This document shows positions 22,907 through 30,864 of a stretch of DNA of 64,000 nucleotides, one piece after another. Source of the DNA: Burkholderia cepacia. Its GTDB lineage: Bacteria > Pseudomonadota > Gammaproteobacteria > Burkholderiales > Burkholderiaceae. The notes beneath the pieces were generated by a model, which worked only from the letters and a program-made list of their open reading frames with translations, searched no databases and was not told where the DNA came from. Every line of letters starts with the position of its first letter. Within the stretch, counting starts at the first letter, position 1. The stretch spans positions 124,001 to 188,000 of the forward strand of contig NZ_CP073638.1 of the NCBI RefSeq assembly GCF_029962485.1. The letters run 5' to 3'. The position numbers were made by a program, and so were the translations under genes.

Positions 22907-24211
22907 ATGTCGACTCCAAGGAAAGCCAGTGCGCCGATCGATTCCGTGCACACGTCCACGGACGATCCGGAGGCGTTGGCGAATGCGCTGAACCGGGAAG
23001 ACGATACGCCGGCCAACGAGGATATTGCACCTCCCGAGGTTTTCGAGCAGCGCCTAGCACAAGTGAAGGCTGCGCCAAATCCATTGCTCGAAGCATCCCG
23101 CGTCCTGCTGCGTGCACAGGCCGATATGCCGCAGAAATTTGCGTCGAAGAACGCAATCACGTCGTTACGCGCGCTTCTCGAGCAGGAGGTTCGGGTATTC
23201 GAGAGGCTATGCGAGCAGACCAATATCCGTCGCGACCACATGATTGGCGCCCGATATTGCCTATGCACGGCGCTGGACGAAACGGTAACGCAAACCGCAT
23301 GGGGCAAGGCCGGTTCGTCGGGGATCGCATGGATCAAAGAGGGGCTGGCAATTTCCTTCCACGGGGACCTCGATGGCGGCGACAAGGTTTACCTGCTGAT
23401 CGGCCGCTTGCTCGAAGACCCTCACGAGCATCGAGACCTGCTCGAAGTGATTTACCGGACGCTCAGTCTCGGCTTCGAAGGACGCTACCGAGGTGGGGCC
23501 GACGGCAAGCGCAAGCACGACGCGATTCGCCAGCGGCTCTACAACGTCGTCACGTCACAACGCGAACCCGTGCCGCTGGCGCTGTCTCCCCACTGGCAAT
23601 CCAGTGCAAAAGGCAAGCGTCTGTCGGTCTACGATTTCCCAGTGTGGATCACCGCGACCGTCCTGTCGGTGGTCCTGCTTGGACTGTTCGGATGGTTCAA
23701 GTACGAACTGTTCAGCCGCAGCGCGGACGTCCAGAAGCAGATTGCCGACATCGCTCGCATGACTCCGCCGCCCGCACCGGCGCCGCAACTGCACCTCAAG
23801 CAACTGCTCAAGGACGAAATCGCGACCGGCACCGTCAGCGTCGACGAAGACGCTCGCCTCAGCGCCGTCACGTTCCGCGGCGACGCGATGTTCCGGCCCG
23901 GTGGTGCGTCGGTTCAGGCATCGATGAATCCGCTGATTTCGAAGATCGCGGCCGAGATCGCCAAGGTGCCGGGCAAGGTCACGGTTCTCGGTTACACGGA
24001 CAACGTGCCGATTCGCAGCCGTCATTTCGCGTCGAATCAGGCGCTGTCGGAAGAGCGGGCCACCCAGGTCATGCAGATGCTGCAAGCCGCCGGAGTACAG
24101 GCGAACCGCCTCGAAGCCGTCGGCAAGGGCGATGCCGATCCGGTCGGCGACAACCGCACCGCGCAGGGGCGCGCCCAGAACCGCCGCGTCGAGATCGACG
24201 TCGCACGATGA
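22907..24211 (+). CDS. tssL: T6SS inner-membrane protein TssL with OmpA-like peptidoglycan-binding domain (copy 1)
   Basis: 434 residues. TssL (DotU family) joins TssM and TssJ in the membrane complex and binds TssK in the cytoplasm. A ~50-residue polar N-terminal extension precedes the DotU domain (~55-225; NPLLEASRVLLR, RYCLCTALDETVTQTAWG, LSLGFEGRYR). One transmembrane helix lies at ~246-268. A periplasmic OmpA-like domain (~310-434) has VTVLGYTDNVPI and the C-terminal GRAQNRRVEIDV. This is an evolved TssL that can itself anchor to peptidoglycan. The start follows PAAR by 2 bp. Confidence 0.93.
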   Translation: MSTPRKASAPIDSVHTSTDDPEALANALNREDDTPANEDIAPPEVFEQRLAQVKAAPNPLLEASRVLLRAQADMPQKFASKNAITSLRALLEQEVRVFERLCEQTNIRRDHMIGARYCLCTALDETVTQTAWGKAGSSGIAWIKEGLAISFHGDLDGGDKVYLLIGRLLEDPHEHRDLLEVIYRTLSLGFEGRYRGGADGKRKHDAIRQRLYNVVTSQREPVPLALSPHWQSSAKGKRLSVYDFPVWITATVLSVVLLGLFGWFKYELFSRSADVQKQIADIARMTPPPAPAPQLHLKQLLKDEIATGTVSVDEDARLSAVTFRGDAMFRPGGASVQASMNPLISKIAAEIAKVPGKVTVLGYTDNVPIRSRHFASNQALSEERATQVMQMLQAAGVQANRLEAVGKGDADPVGDNRTAQGRAQNRRVEIDVAR

Positions 24212-24236
24212 GCCAGATCCGTTTCCGGAATAACAC

Positions 24237-27200
24237 ATGAAGAAGTTCCAGTTCCTGTCGTTTCTGGCCTCGCGCCAGTTCCTCGCGTTCCTCGCACTGG
24301 TTGTCGTCGCACTGGTGATCTGGTTCGTCGGTCCGTTTTTCGCATTCGGCGGGCTCAAGCCGCTCGCCGGGGCCGGCATGCGCGTGCTGCTGATCGCGTT
24401 GTTGCTCGCCGGTGTGCTGCTCCGGCTCGTGGGATGGTCGATCAGCATCGTATTTGCCGCATTGCTTTGCTTGCTGATTTGGTACGCGGGGCCGCTGCTT
24501 TCTCTGGGGCACATGGCTCCATTCGAAGCGGCGTCGACCCGGCTCACCGCGATCGCACTGGTGGCGGCCGTTTTCGTCCTCGTCGGAATGTTCCGGCTTT
24601 GGCAGAAAATGCGCGAAGACGATGCGTTCATGAAAAAGATGCTGCGTCTGGATCGCAGGAAGGAGAATCCGCTTGCAGCTTCCCGTCTTCGGAAAGTCGA
24701 AGGGAGCGTGACGAGCGCGCTCGCGCGCCTGAAATCGATGCGCACCGGCGCACGCGGCCTCGGCAAGCTGTTCCAGGGCAAGCGCTATTTGTACGAGTTG
24801 CCCTGGTACCTCACACTCGGTTCGCAAGGTTCCGGCAAGACCAGCATATTGATGAACGGCGGGCTGGCGTTTCCCGTTGCCGAGCAGATGCAGCGGGCTG
24901 CCGGGAAACCAGCCGACGATGCTGGCGCAGTGGACTGGTGGCTGACGAACGACGCGGTGCTGATCGACACGTCCGGTTACTACACGCGTCATCGCACGTC
25001 GATGATCGGGGACGCCGATGCCGCCGTCGCTGTACCAAACAAGCCGGCAGCCGATGCATCCGGTCAGGATGCCGCTAACCTCCCGGCAAGCACGGAGCGT
25101 TCTGCCGATGATATGCGGCAGGGCACCCCCGGGCAATCGGAAGCGGTCGCCGCCTCGAAATCGAGCGTCGATGTTGCGCCGAATCCTTCCGATGTACGCG
25201 ACCGTCCACAGGAGGTCGATCGCGCGGAATGGCTCGGGTTTCTCGGCATCTTGCGTCGGAACCGGCCTCGCGCGCCGATCAACGGCGCATTGCTGACGGT
25301 CGATCTCGCGACGCTGGCAAGTGCGGATCAACAGGCGCGTGTCGCCGAGGCTGCTGCATTGCGCGCACGGCTGGCCGAGCTGAGAGAGGCGCTGGGCATC
25401 CGCTTCCCGGTTTACGTGATGGTCACGAAAGTGGATCGCCTGGCGGGTTTTGCCGAGTATTTCGGGGCGCTCACGTCCGAGGGGCGAGCGCAGGCATGGG
25501 GCTTCACGCTTCCGTACGGCAAGGAAACGGTTGCGAAGGAAGGACTGCGGGCGCGTTGTCACCACGAGCTCACTCAGTTGGCTGAACGGTTGACAGGTTC
25601 GATCGATACGCATCTGCAGGATGAGTACGATCTGGACAAGCGGCGTAAGCTTGCCGCCATGCCCGACGCGTTTTCCGCGCTGCTCGGGCCGCTGCTCGAC
25701 CTGATCGACCAGGTATTCCTTGATTCTCGCTACGACGACACCCAACTCCATTCGACGTTGCGCGGCGTGTACTTCACGAGCGCCCGGCAGCGGGGCAGCG
25801 AGATCGTGGCGGAACGTCATACGGTGGTTCAACGTCTTCTGTCGACTCAGGATCACGCCCCTGTTGCACCGGCGCGCGCCGAGGGTAACCAGGGGTTCTT
25901 CCTGCACGATCTCCTGACCCGTGTCGTGTTCCCGGAAGCGCATCTCGTGAGCCCCAACCTGCGTTGGGAATATCGCTATCGGCTCTTGCGCCTGATCGGC
26001 CACACATTGGCGCTGCTGTTGTTCGTGTGGCTGGCGATTGGTTTGCGCGTGAGCTTCGGCAACAACAGTGACTATCTCGACACGATTGGCCGCAAGGTGC
26101 AGGCGCTTACCGCCCGCGTCACGGCGTTGTACAAGACGCCCAAATTGCAAGCCGTGCCCGACACGCTGACAGAGGCGCGCTATCTGCCCACTTTTCCGGG
26201 GCTCGACTTGTCCGACCCGGACAGCGCGTGGCGCTACGGTCTGTACACGCCGGCGGACGTTGCCACCGAAAGTCGACACACCTACGATGCGCTCGAAGAC
26301 AACCTGCTGCTGCCGCAGATCGTGCATCGTCTGGAAGACATCATGTCCGGCGCAATGGCCAACAAGGATCCAAAGGCCGCCTACGATGCGCTTCGCGTGT
26401 ACCTGATGCTGTACGACAAGGCGAAGTTCAATGCCGGCGACGTCAAGGCATGGGTGCTCGATGACTGGGCGAAGACCGACAGCGCCGCTGCATTCGGCGG
26501 CAGGGCGTCGATGATCGATCACGTGCAACAGCTCTTCTCCGGCGAGCGTGTCGTGCAGTCTCCGCTGATTCGCAACGACGCTCTGGTACAGCAGACGCGT
26601 GCCTTTCTTGACGGCAGCAGTGCCACCGACCGCCTTTACCAGCGCGCGAAGGCGGCAATGCTCAAGGAAGCACCCGATGAGTTTACGTTGCTGCGCACGG
26701 TTGGCCCGCAGGCCGGCACGGTGTTCACGCGTGCGAGCGACGCACCGTTGTCGCGTGGCGTGTCGGGTCTCTTCACGTTCGACGGCTATCGGAATCTGTT
26801 CGACAAGCGGCTGCCTGAGTTCGTGCAGATCGCGCGCGACGACGACGCATGGGTGATGGGGCGTTCGTACTTGGGCGAGGCTCAAAAAAAAACGGTTGAG
26901 ATTGTAAGTAATGCTGCCGGCTCCGACGATGCGTTGACCGACGCCGTTCGCCGCGAATACCTGATGGAGTACGCGCAGCAGTGGGACGCGTTTCTCAACG
27001 ACATTCGGACCGTGAGCGGCACGAGTCTCGCGTTCAATCTGAAGGTGCTGCGCAGCTTTGCCGCGCCCGATTCGCCGCTCGCGCGTCTTGCCCGCGCCGC
27101 AGTGCGCGAGACGACGCTCACGCAGCAATCGGTTGCGTCGAACGGCTCGCTGCTGCAAAAGGCCACCGATCAACTGAACCAGAAAACCGACAAGGCGCTT

Positions 27201-28334
27201 GGCATTCGCGCATCGGAGCGTGTAGAGCGGGAACTCGTCGACAACCGTTTCGCGGCGTTGCGCGAGGTCGTAACGGGAAACGTGGATGCACAGCTCGAGG
27301 CGCAATCGGCTGGCGTCCAGGCGGACAAGACTGGGCTGGACGGCGTCGCCAACCTGCTGAACGACTATTACACGTCGCTTACCGTCGCCGATAACGCGCT
27401 GTCGAACAACAGCATGCCGCCGGCGAGCGACACGGCGGCGAAACTCAAGATGGCTGCGGACACGATGCCCGCGCCGTTCCGAGCTATATTGCTCAAGCTC
27501 GCCGCCGATGGGTCGCGCGAGGTCAACCAGGGGATCGGTCAGTTGTTGTCACGCCAGATGCAGGCGGTGGTTGGCGACACTTGTCGACTGACGATCGAAG
27601 GAAACTACCCGTTTTCTCCCGACAGCAAGCGTGACATCGGTATTGACGACTTCACGCGTGTGTTCGCGCAGGGCGGTGTGATCGACGATTTCTTCGTGAA
27701 GACGCTGGCGCCGTTTGTCGATACGTCCGCAAAACCATGGCGTTATCGAACGCTGCCGGGCGCAACGGAGCCGGTGCAGGGGCCGAACCTCGAACCATTC
27801 GAGCATGCGAAGGCGATTCGCGACATTTTCTTCAATGATCCAGGCCACAAGCAGATGACGTGGAAGGCCGACATCCGAATTCCGGAACTCGCGCCGACGA
27901 TCATGAGCCTCTCGCTCGACATCGATGGGCAAGCGACGCTTTACCAGCATGGTCCGGTCGTTCCCTTCGCGGTTGTATGGCCAGGGCCGCGCGGCGGTGT
28001 CCATGCCGAGATCACGGCCAACCCGCGCATCCGGCCCGATACGTCGACGATTTCGACCGATGGCCCCTGGGCGTTGATGAGGTTGCTTCAGAAAGGCCAG
28101 GTGGTCGGAACGGCCACGCCGGGTCGCACACGCGTCGCGTTCAGTTTTGACGGTCGTGAAACGGTGCTCGACATCGCGAGTGTTGGCAGTGTCGCGAATC
28201 CGCTGACAAGCGACGTGTTAAAGACGTTCCGGTGCCCAACCTCGATGGCGATGTTCAATTTGCCGGATAGCGGCCCCCCGCCGGGATTGCCTCAGGGCGT
28301 GTTGCCGATAAACGCCGGAAGCGTTTCCCGTTGA
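24237..28334 (+). CDS. tssM: T6SS inner-membrane protein TssM (IcmF)
   Basis: 1365 residues, rather long for the family. Two N-terminal transmembrane helices are at ~12-40 and ~48-85, with a third near 105-120. The cytoplasmic NTPase-like domain has Walker A GSQGSGKT at 195-202, DTSG at 244-247, and VTKVD near residue 395. A transmembrane segment follows near 585-605 (LALLLFVWLAIGL), then the large periplasmic domain that reaches TssJ, and the family's C-terminal region. Between DTSGYYTRH and EVDRAEWLGFL sits a ~70-residue low-complexity insertion rich in A, D and S. A run of nine A lies at 26884-26892. It sits between two tssL genes. Confidence 0.95.
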   Translation: MKKFQFLSFLASRQFLAFLALVVVALVIWFVGPFFAFGGLKPLAGAGMRVLLIALLLAGVLLRLVGWSISIVFAALLCLLIWYAGPLLSLGHMAPFEAASTRLTAIALVAAVFVLVGMFRLWQKMREDDAFMKKMLRLDRRKENPLAASRLRKVEGSVTSALARLKSMRTGARGLGKLFQGKRYLYELPWYLTLGSQGSGKTSILMNGGLAFPVAEQMQRAAGKPADDAGAVDWWLTNDAVLIDTSGYYTRHRTSMIGDADAAVAVPNKPAADASGQDAANLPASTERSADDMRQGTPGQSEAVAASKSSVDVAPNPSDVRDRPQEVDRAEWLGFLGILRRNRPRAPINGALLTVDLATLASADQQARVAEAAALRARLAELREALGIRFPVYVMVTKVDRLAGFAEYFGALTSEGRAQAWGFTLPYGKETVAKEGLRARCHHELTQLAERLTGSIDTHLQDEYDLDKRRKLAAMPDAFSALLGPLLDLIDQVFLDSRYDDTQLHSTLRGVYFTSARQRGSEIVAERHTVVQRLLSTQDHAPVAPARAEGNQGFFLHDLLTRVVFPEAHLVSPNLRWEYRYRLLRLIGHTLALLLFVWLAIGLRVSFGNNSDYLDTIGRKVQALTARVTALYKTPKLQAVPDTLTEARYLPTFPGLDLSDPDSAWRYGLYTPADVATESRHTYDALEDNLLLPQIVHRLEDIMSGAMANKDPKAAYDALRVYLMLYDKAKFNAGDVKAWVLDDWAKTDSAAAFGGRASMIDHVQQLFSGERVVQSPLIRNDALVQQTRAFLDGSSATDRLYQRAKAAMLKEAPDEFTLLRTVGPQAGTVFTRASDAPLSRGVSGLFTFDGYRNLFDKRLPEFVQIARDDDAWVMGRSYLGEAQKKTVEIVSNAAGSDDALTDAVRREYLMEYAQQWDAFLNDIRTVSGTSLAFNLKVLRSFAAPDSPLARLARAAVRETTLTQQSVASNGSLLQKATDQLNQKTDKALGIRASERVERELVDNRFAALREVVTGNVDAQLEAQSAGVQADKTGLDGVANLLNDYYTSLTVADNALSNNSMPPASDTAAKLKMAADTMPAPFRAILLKLAADGSREVNQGIGQLLSRQMQAVVGDTCRLTIEGNYPFSPDSKRDIGIDDFTRVFAQGGVIDDFFVKTLAPFVDTSAKPWRYRTLPGATEPVQGPNLEPFEHAKAIRDIFFNDPGHKQMTWKADIRIPELAPTIMSLSLDIDGQATLYQHGPVVPFAVVWPGPRGGVHAEITANPRIRPDTSTISTDGPWALMRLLQKGQVVGTATPGRTRVAFSFDGRETVLDIASVGSVANPLTSDVLKTFRCPTSMAMFNLPDSGPPPGLPQGVLPINAGSVSR
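26884..26892 (+). repeat. A9 homopolymer inside tssM
   Basis: Nine consecutive A in an otherwise GC-rich gene, coding Gln-Lys-Lys around residue 883. One extra A brings TGA into frame within four codons; one fewer brings TAA within about eight codons. Either slip truncates TssM in its periplasmic domain. Confidence 0.85.
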
Positions 28335-28354
28335 ATCGAGGAGGGGCGATCAAG

Positions 28355-29572
28355 ATGAGTCTCTTCACAGCCGAACCGCAAAGCCATGGCGGGGTATTGG
28401 CGTCGCCATCTGTCGCTACAAGGCTCAGGATGGTGGAGCAGTCGATCAACCCGCTGCTCGAAGCCGCGCGCGTCCTGCTGGGCGCGTTGGCCAATCAGCC
28501 CGAAATACTCGATGCCGATTCGGTTGTCAGACGGCGACGGTGGCTGGAGCAGGAAATCCGGCTATTTACGCGGATTTGCGGTGAACTCAACCTCCGACCG
28601 GAGCATGTCCGGAGCGCAAGCTATTGCTTGTGCTCGGCGCTCGACGAGTCTGCGATGCAGACGTGTTGGGGAAAAGGAGACGGAACCGGTGTCGAATGGC
28701 AAGCCAACGGACTGGCTATCTCGATGGGTCACGATCGTCAGGGGGGCGACCGCGTTTTCCAACTGATCGACGAGGCGTTGCGCAGTCCGCGCGAGAACCT
28801 CGATCTGATCGAGTTGTGTCAAAACATACTCGATCTTGGCTTTCGCGGGCGTTACCGATTCGAGCGTGACGGTCAGAAGCGCTTGAAGGTCGTGCGTGAG
28901 CACGTGCACGACGTGGTTGTGACGGGGGGAGTGGGCATGAGCCACGTAAGCGAGCCGGTCAGACAAATGCGACGGACGGTCGATCCGTGGGTGCGTCCCT
29001 TGGCGACGCGCCGGTCGTCGCGCATTGGGGCTGTTGTCGGTACAGCCATTGCGTTGCTGTCGGGCGCCGCGGGATATGCCGTGGTGGACCATTGGGCCGG
29101 TTCGCGAGAGGTGCAACGCGTGTCGTCGTTTGACGTGCTGGCTCGCAATCTGGAACAGCGGCTCCGCGACGACGTTGCAGCAGGGAATGTCGAACTGATC
29201 CGAGATCCTGCGCGCAATACCTTGACGCTTCGCTTTGGCGGCATGTTTGTGCCGGGTGGTGTGGAGGTGGCGCCTTGGGGGGCTTTCGTCGTGGCCTCGG
29301 CCGGACGGGAAATCGCGGCGATGACCGAAGGCGCGGTCATCCGGGTGACCGGATTCGCGGATAGCACACCGGCCAATTCCACACGTCAGGTTTCCAACCT
29401 GGCGCTTTCCGAAATGCGTGCCCGACATGTTGCCCGGATTCTTGTCGCGGCTGGCGTACCGGTGCCGAGTATCAGCGTGGAAGGACGCGGGGATGCCGAG
29501 TCGCTGGCGGACAACAGTACCGAGTCGGGAAGGGCCAGGAATCGTCGCGTCGAAATGACGGTTTCTGAATAA
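28355..29572 (+). CDS. Second TssL with OmpA-like domain (TssL copy 2)
   Basis: 405 residues. The architecture is that of the upstream TssL. The DotU domain (~28-190) has INPLLEAARVLLGAL, SYCLCSALDESAMQTCWG and ILDLGFRGRYR. One transmembrane helix lies at ~223-243. The OmpA-like C-terminus has VIRVTGFADSTPANS and GRARNRRVEMTV. It lacks the ~30 extra N-terminal residues of copy 1 and the sequences are clearly diverged. GAGGAGGGG precedes the ATG at 28355, 20 bp after tssM. It is the last gene of the operon. Two tssL genes in one T6SS operon is unusual; it may be a paralogue with a separate role or part of a heteromeric membrane complex. Confidence 0.9.
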   Translation: MSLFTAEPQSHGGVLASPSVATRLRMVEQSINPLLEAARVLLGALANQPEILDADSVVRRRRWLEQEIRLFTRICGELNLRPEHVRSASYCLCSALDESAMQTCWGKGDGTGVEWQANGLAISMGHDRQGGDRVFQLIDEALRSPRENLDLIELCQNILDLGFRGRYRFERDGQKRLKVVREHVHDVVVTGGVGMSHVSEPVRQMRRTVDPWVRPLATRRSSRIGAVVGTAIALLSGAAGYAVVDHWAGSREVQRVSSFDVLARNLEQRLRDDVAAGNVELIRDPARNTLTLRFGGMFVPGGVEVAPWGAFVVASAGREIAAMTEGAVIRVTGFADSTPANSTRQVSNLALSEMRARHVARILVAAGVPVPSISVEGRGDAESLADNSTESGRARNRRVEMTVSE

Positions 29573-29621
29573 CGCGGAAAACGTCGCACTGGTGGTTTCC
29601 CTTGATCCCACTAAACACCCC

Positions 29622-30500
29622 TCACTCCGGCAAATCCCGCTGATTCGTATCCTGCTCGATCCCTCCGGTATTGAGCTGCTCGATCTTCTCCATCCGTTGC
29701 CTTGCCAGCTCCGGCAGCCGGTTCGTCACGCCGATCACCAGCGCTTCTGAGAGCGCCAGTGCCGGCACGTTGGTCTGCAGCATCGCGAACGGGCGCCCCT
29801 GGATCCGCAGCACGATTTCCGCGAATGCGCCGATCGGCGAGCGCCATTCGTCGGTGATCAGCAGGATCCGCGTACCGAGCCGGTGCGCAGCCTGCGCGAA
29901 GCGGATGCTGTCCTTCTGGTAGCGGCGAAAATCGAAGATCACGAGCACGTCGTCGCGCCCCATGTCGGCCAGCGCGACCGACGCGAGATTCACGTTCGGT
30001 TCGACCGCCTGCACATGCGGCCGCGCATAGGCAAGCGTGAACGAAAACAGCGACGCGAGCGGCGCCGTATAGCGTCCGCCGCCGCAGAAGATGCGCACGT
30101 CCGGATCGGCGAGCAGCGCCACCGCGGCGTCGAATGCCGCCGCATCGAGTCCTTCGATCATGGTCGCGAGCGATTCGGACAGCCGCTGGAAAATCGCCGA
30201 ATGACTGTCGCGCATGCCCGTTTCCGAATGGAACGCGTCCATCCGCGCGAGCGGTGAATTCATCGCGGTGTCGATCTCGTCGTGCAGCGCCTGCTGGAAC
30301 GACGAGTAGTTCGGAAAGCCGATCCGGACGACGAAGCGGAACACGGTCGGGTCGCTGACTTCCGCCTGTTTCGCAAATTGCGCGATGGGGCCCAGCCCGA
30401 GACTGGGATAGCGATCCAGCAACGCCTGCGCAACCTTCTGTTCCGACGGCGTGAAGCTATCCATCTGGGATAACAGCAACGCCCTGATGCTCGTCCCCAT
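29622..30500 (-). CDS. RpiR/MurR-family transcriptional regulator
   Basis: 292 residues. The N-terminal helix-turn-helix (~1-80) reads SFTPSEQKVAQALLDRYP then QFAKQAEVSDPTVFRFVVRIGFPNYSSFQ, the RpiR signature. The C-terminal SIS domain (~125-275) has VRIFCGGGRYTAP, MGRDDVLVIFDFRRY and GTRILLITDEWRSPIG. SIS domains usually sense phosphosugars or similar small ligands. The ATG at 30500 has GGAG 8 bases upstream; a longer frame to 30599 has no ribosome site. It diverges from ggt, and paired palindromic sites lie between them, so control of ggt and the symporter is the simplest reading. Confidence 0.88.
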   Translation of the reverse strand: MGTSIRALLLSQMDSFTPSEQKVAQALLDRYPSLGLGPIAQFAKQAEVSDPTVFRFVVRIGFPNYSSFQQALHDEIDTAMNSPLARMDAFHSETGMRDSHSAIFQRLSESLATMIEGLDAAAFDAAVALLADPDVRIFCGGGRYTAPLASLFSFTLAYARPHVQAVEPNVNLASVALADMGRDDVLVIFDFRRYQKDSIRFAQAAHRLGTRILLITDEWRSPIGAFAEIVLRIQGRPFAMLQTNVPALALSEALVIGVTNRLPELARQRMEKIEQLNTGGIEQDTNQRDLPE

Positions 30501-30649
30501 CGGGCACTCCAGCTCTCTTATCTGTATGACAAACGGCAGACCTCGGCCTGCCGGCGACTCCACGCATGTTAGCCGATTGACGTACGGCGGGCCGTGCAAG
30601 TCCCGGTATTAGAGGGACGCATCGCTCTGACACTTGCTTTGTCGATCTA

Positions 30650-30665
30650 TGTAATAAAACAAACA
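30650..30665 (+). promoter_or_regulatory. RpiR-like operator site 1
   Basis: TGTAATAAAACAAACA. It shares 13 of 16 positions with the reverse complement of site 2 at 30766-30781. It resembles the TGTARTWWWAYTACA-type boxes known for RpiR-family regulators such as HexR. It lies ~150 bp upstream of the rpiR ATG. Confidence 0.5.
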
Positions 30666-30722
30666 TATGCCAATCAACATCTCGGTAGGCATCCGCTTTA
30701 AGTTCAGTGATAACCCTAGGTT

Positions 30723-30781
30723 TTGGTGCAAAAAAGCGAGTGCTATGATCGCGGCCTTGCTGGAATGTATTGTTTATTACA
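30723..30781 (+). promoter_or_regulatory. ggt promoter with overlapping RpiR-like operator site 2
   Basis: An extended -10, TGCTATGAT (hexamer TATGAT 30744-30749), follows a weak -35 (TTGGTG or TTTGGT at 30722-30728). The operator-like TGTATTGTTTATTACA at 30766-30781 has TGTA/TACA ends and covers the initial transcribed region, so binding there should repress. Confidence 0.5.
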
Positions 30782-30864
30782 TGTCTGGATGGGCAGCGTC
30801 GGCACGCGATCGCAGGCCCGCACATCCCGGCACGGCCCGGTTTACTTGTCTGGAGGATTCCGTC

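Larger units (their letters stand above)
30501..30864. promoter_or_regulatory. rpiR-ggt divergent control region
   Basis: 364 bp without a gene. It contains RpiR-like site 1 (30650-30665), a promoter-like sequence (30723-30749) and RpiR-like site 2 (30766-30781). An open frame starting at ATG 30667 runs into ggt but lacks a ribosome site and places the signal peptide internally, so this stretch is taken as untranslated. Confidence 0.7.

Noticed and set aside
24069..27305. A >1000-codon open frame on the minus strand across tssM.
   Set aside because: It has no ribosome site or recognisable domain, is arginine/histidine/glutamine-rich, and mirrors third-position GC bias of tssM; tssM on the plus strand is unambiguous.
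30667..30864. ATG at 30667 as the start of ggt.
   Set aside because: It would place the signal peptide ~66 residues into the protein and translate through the promoter and operator; the ATG at 30865 has TGGAGG upstream.
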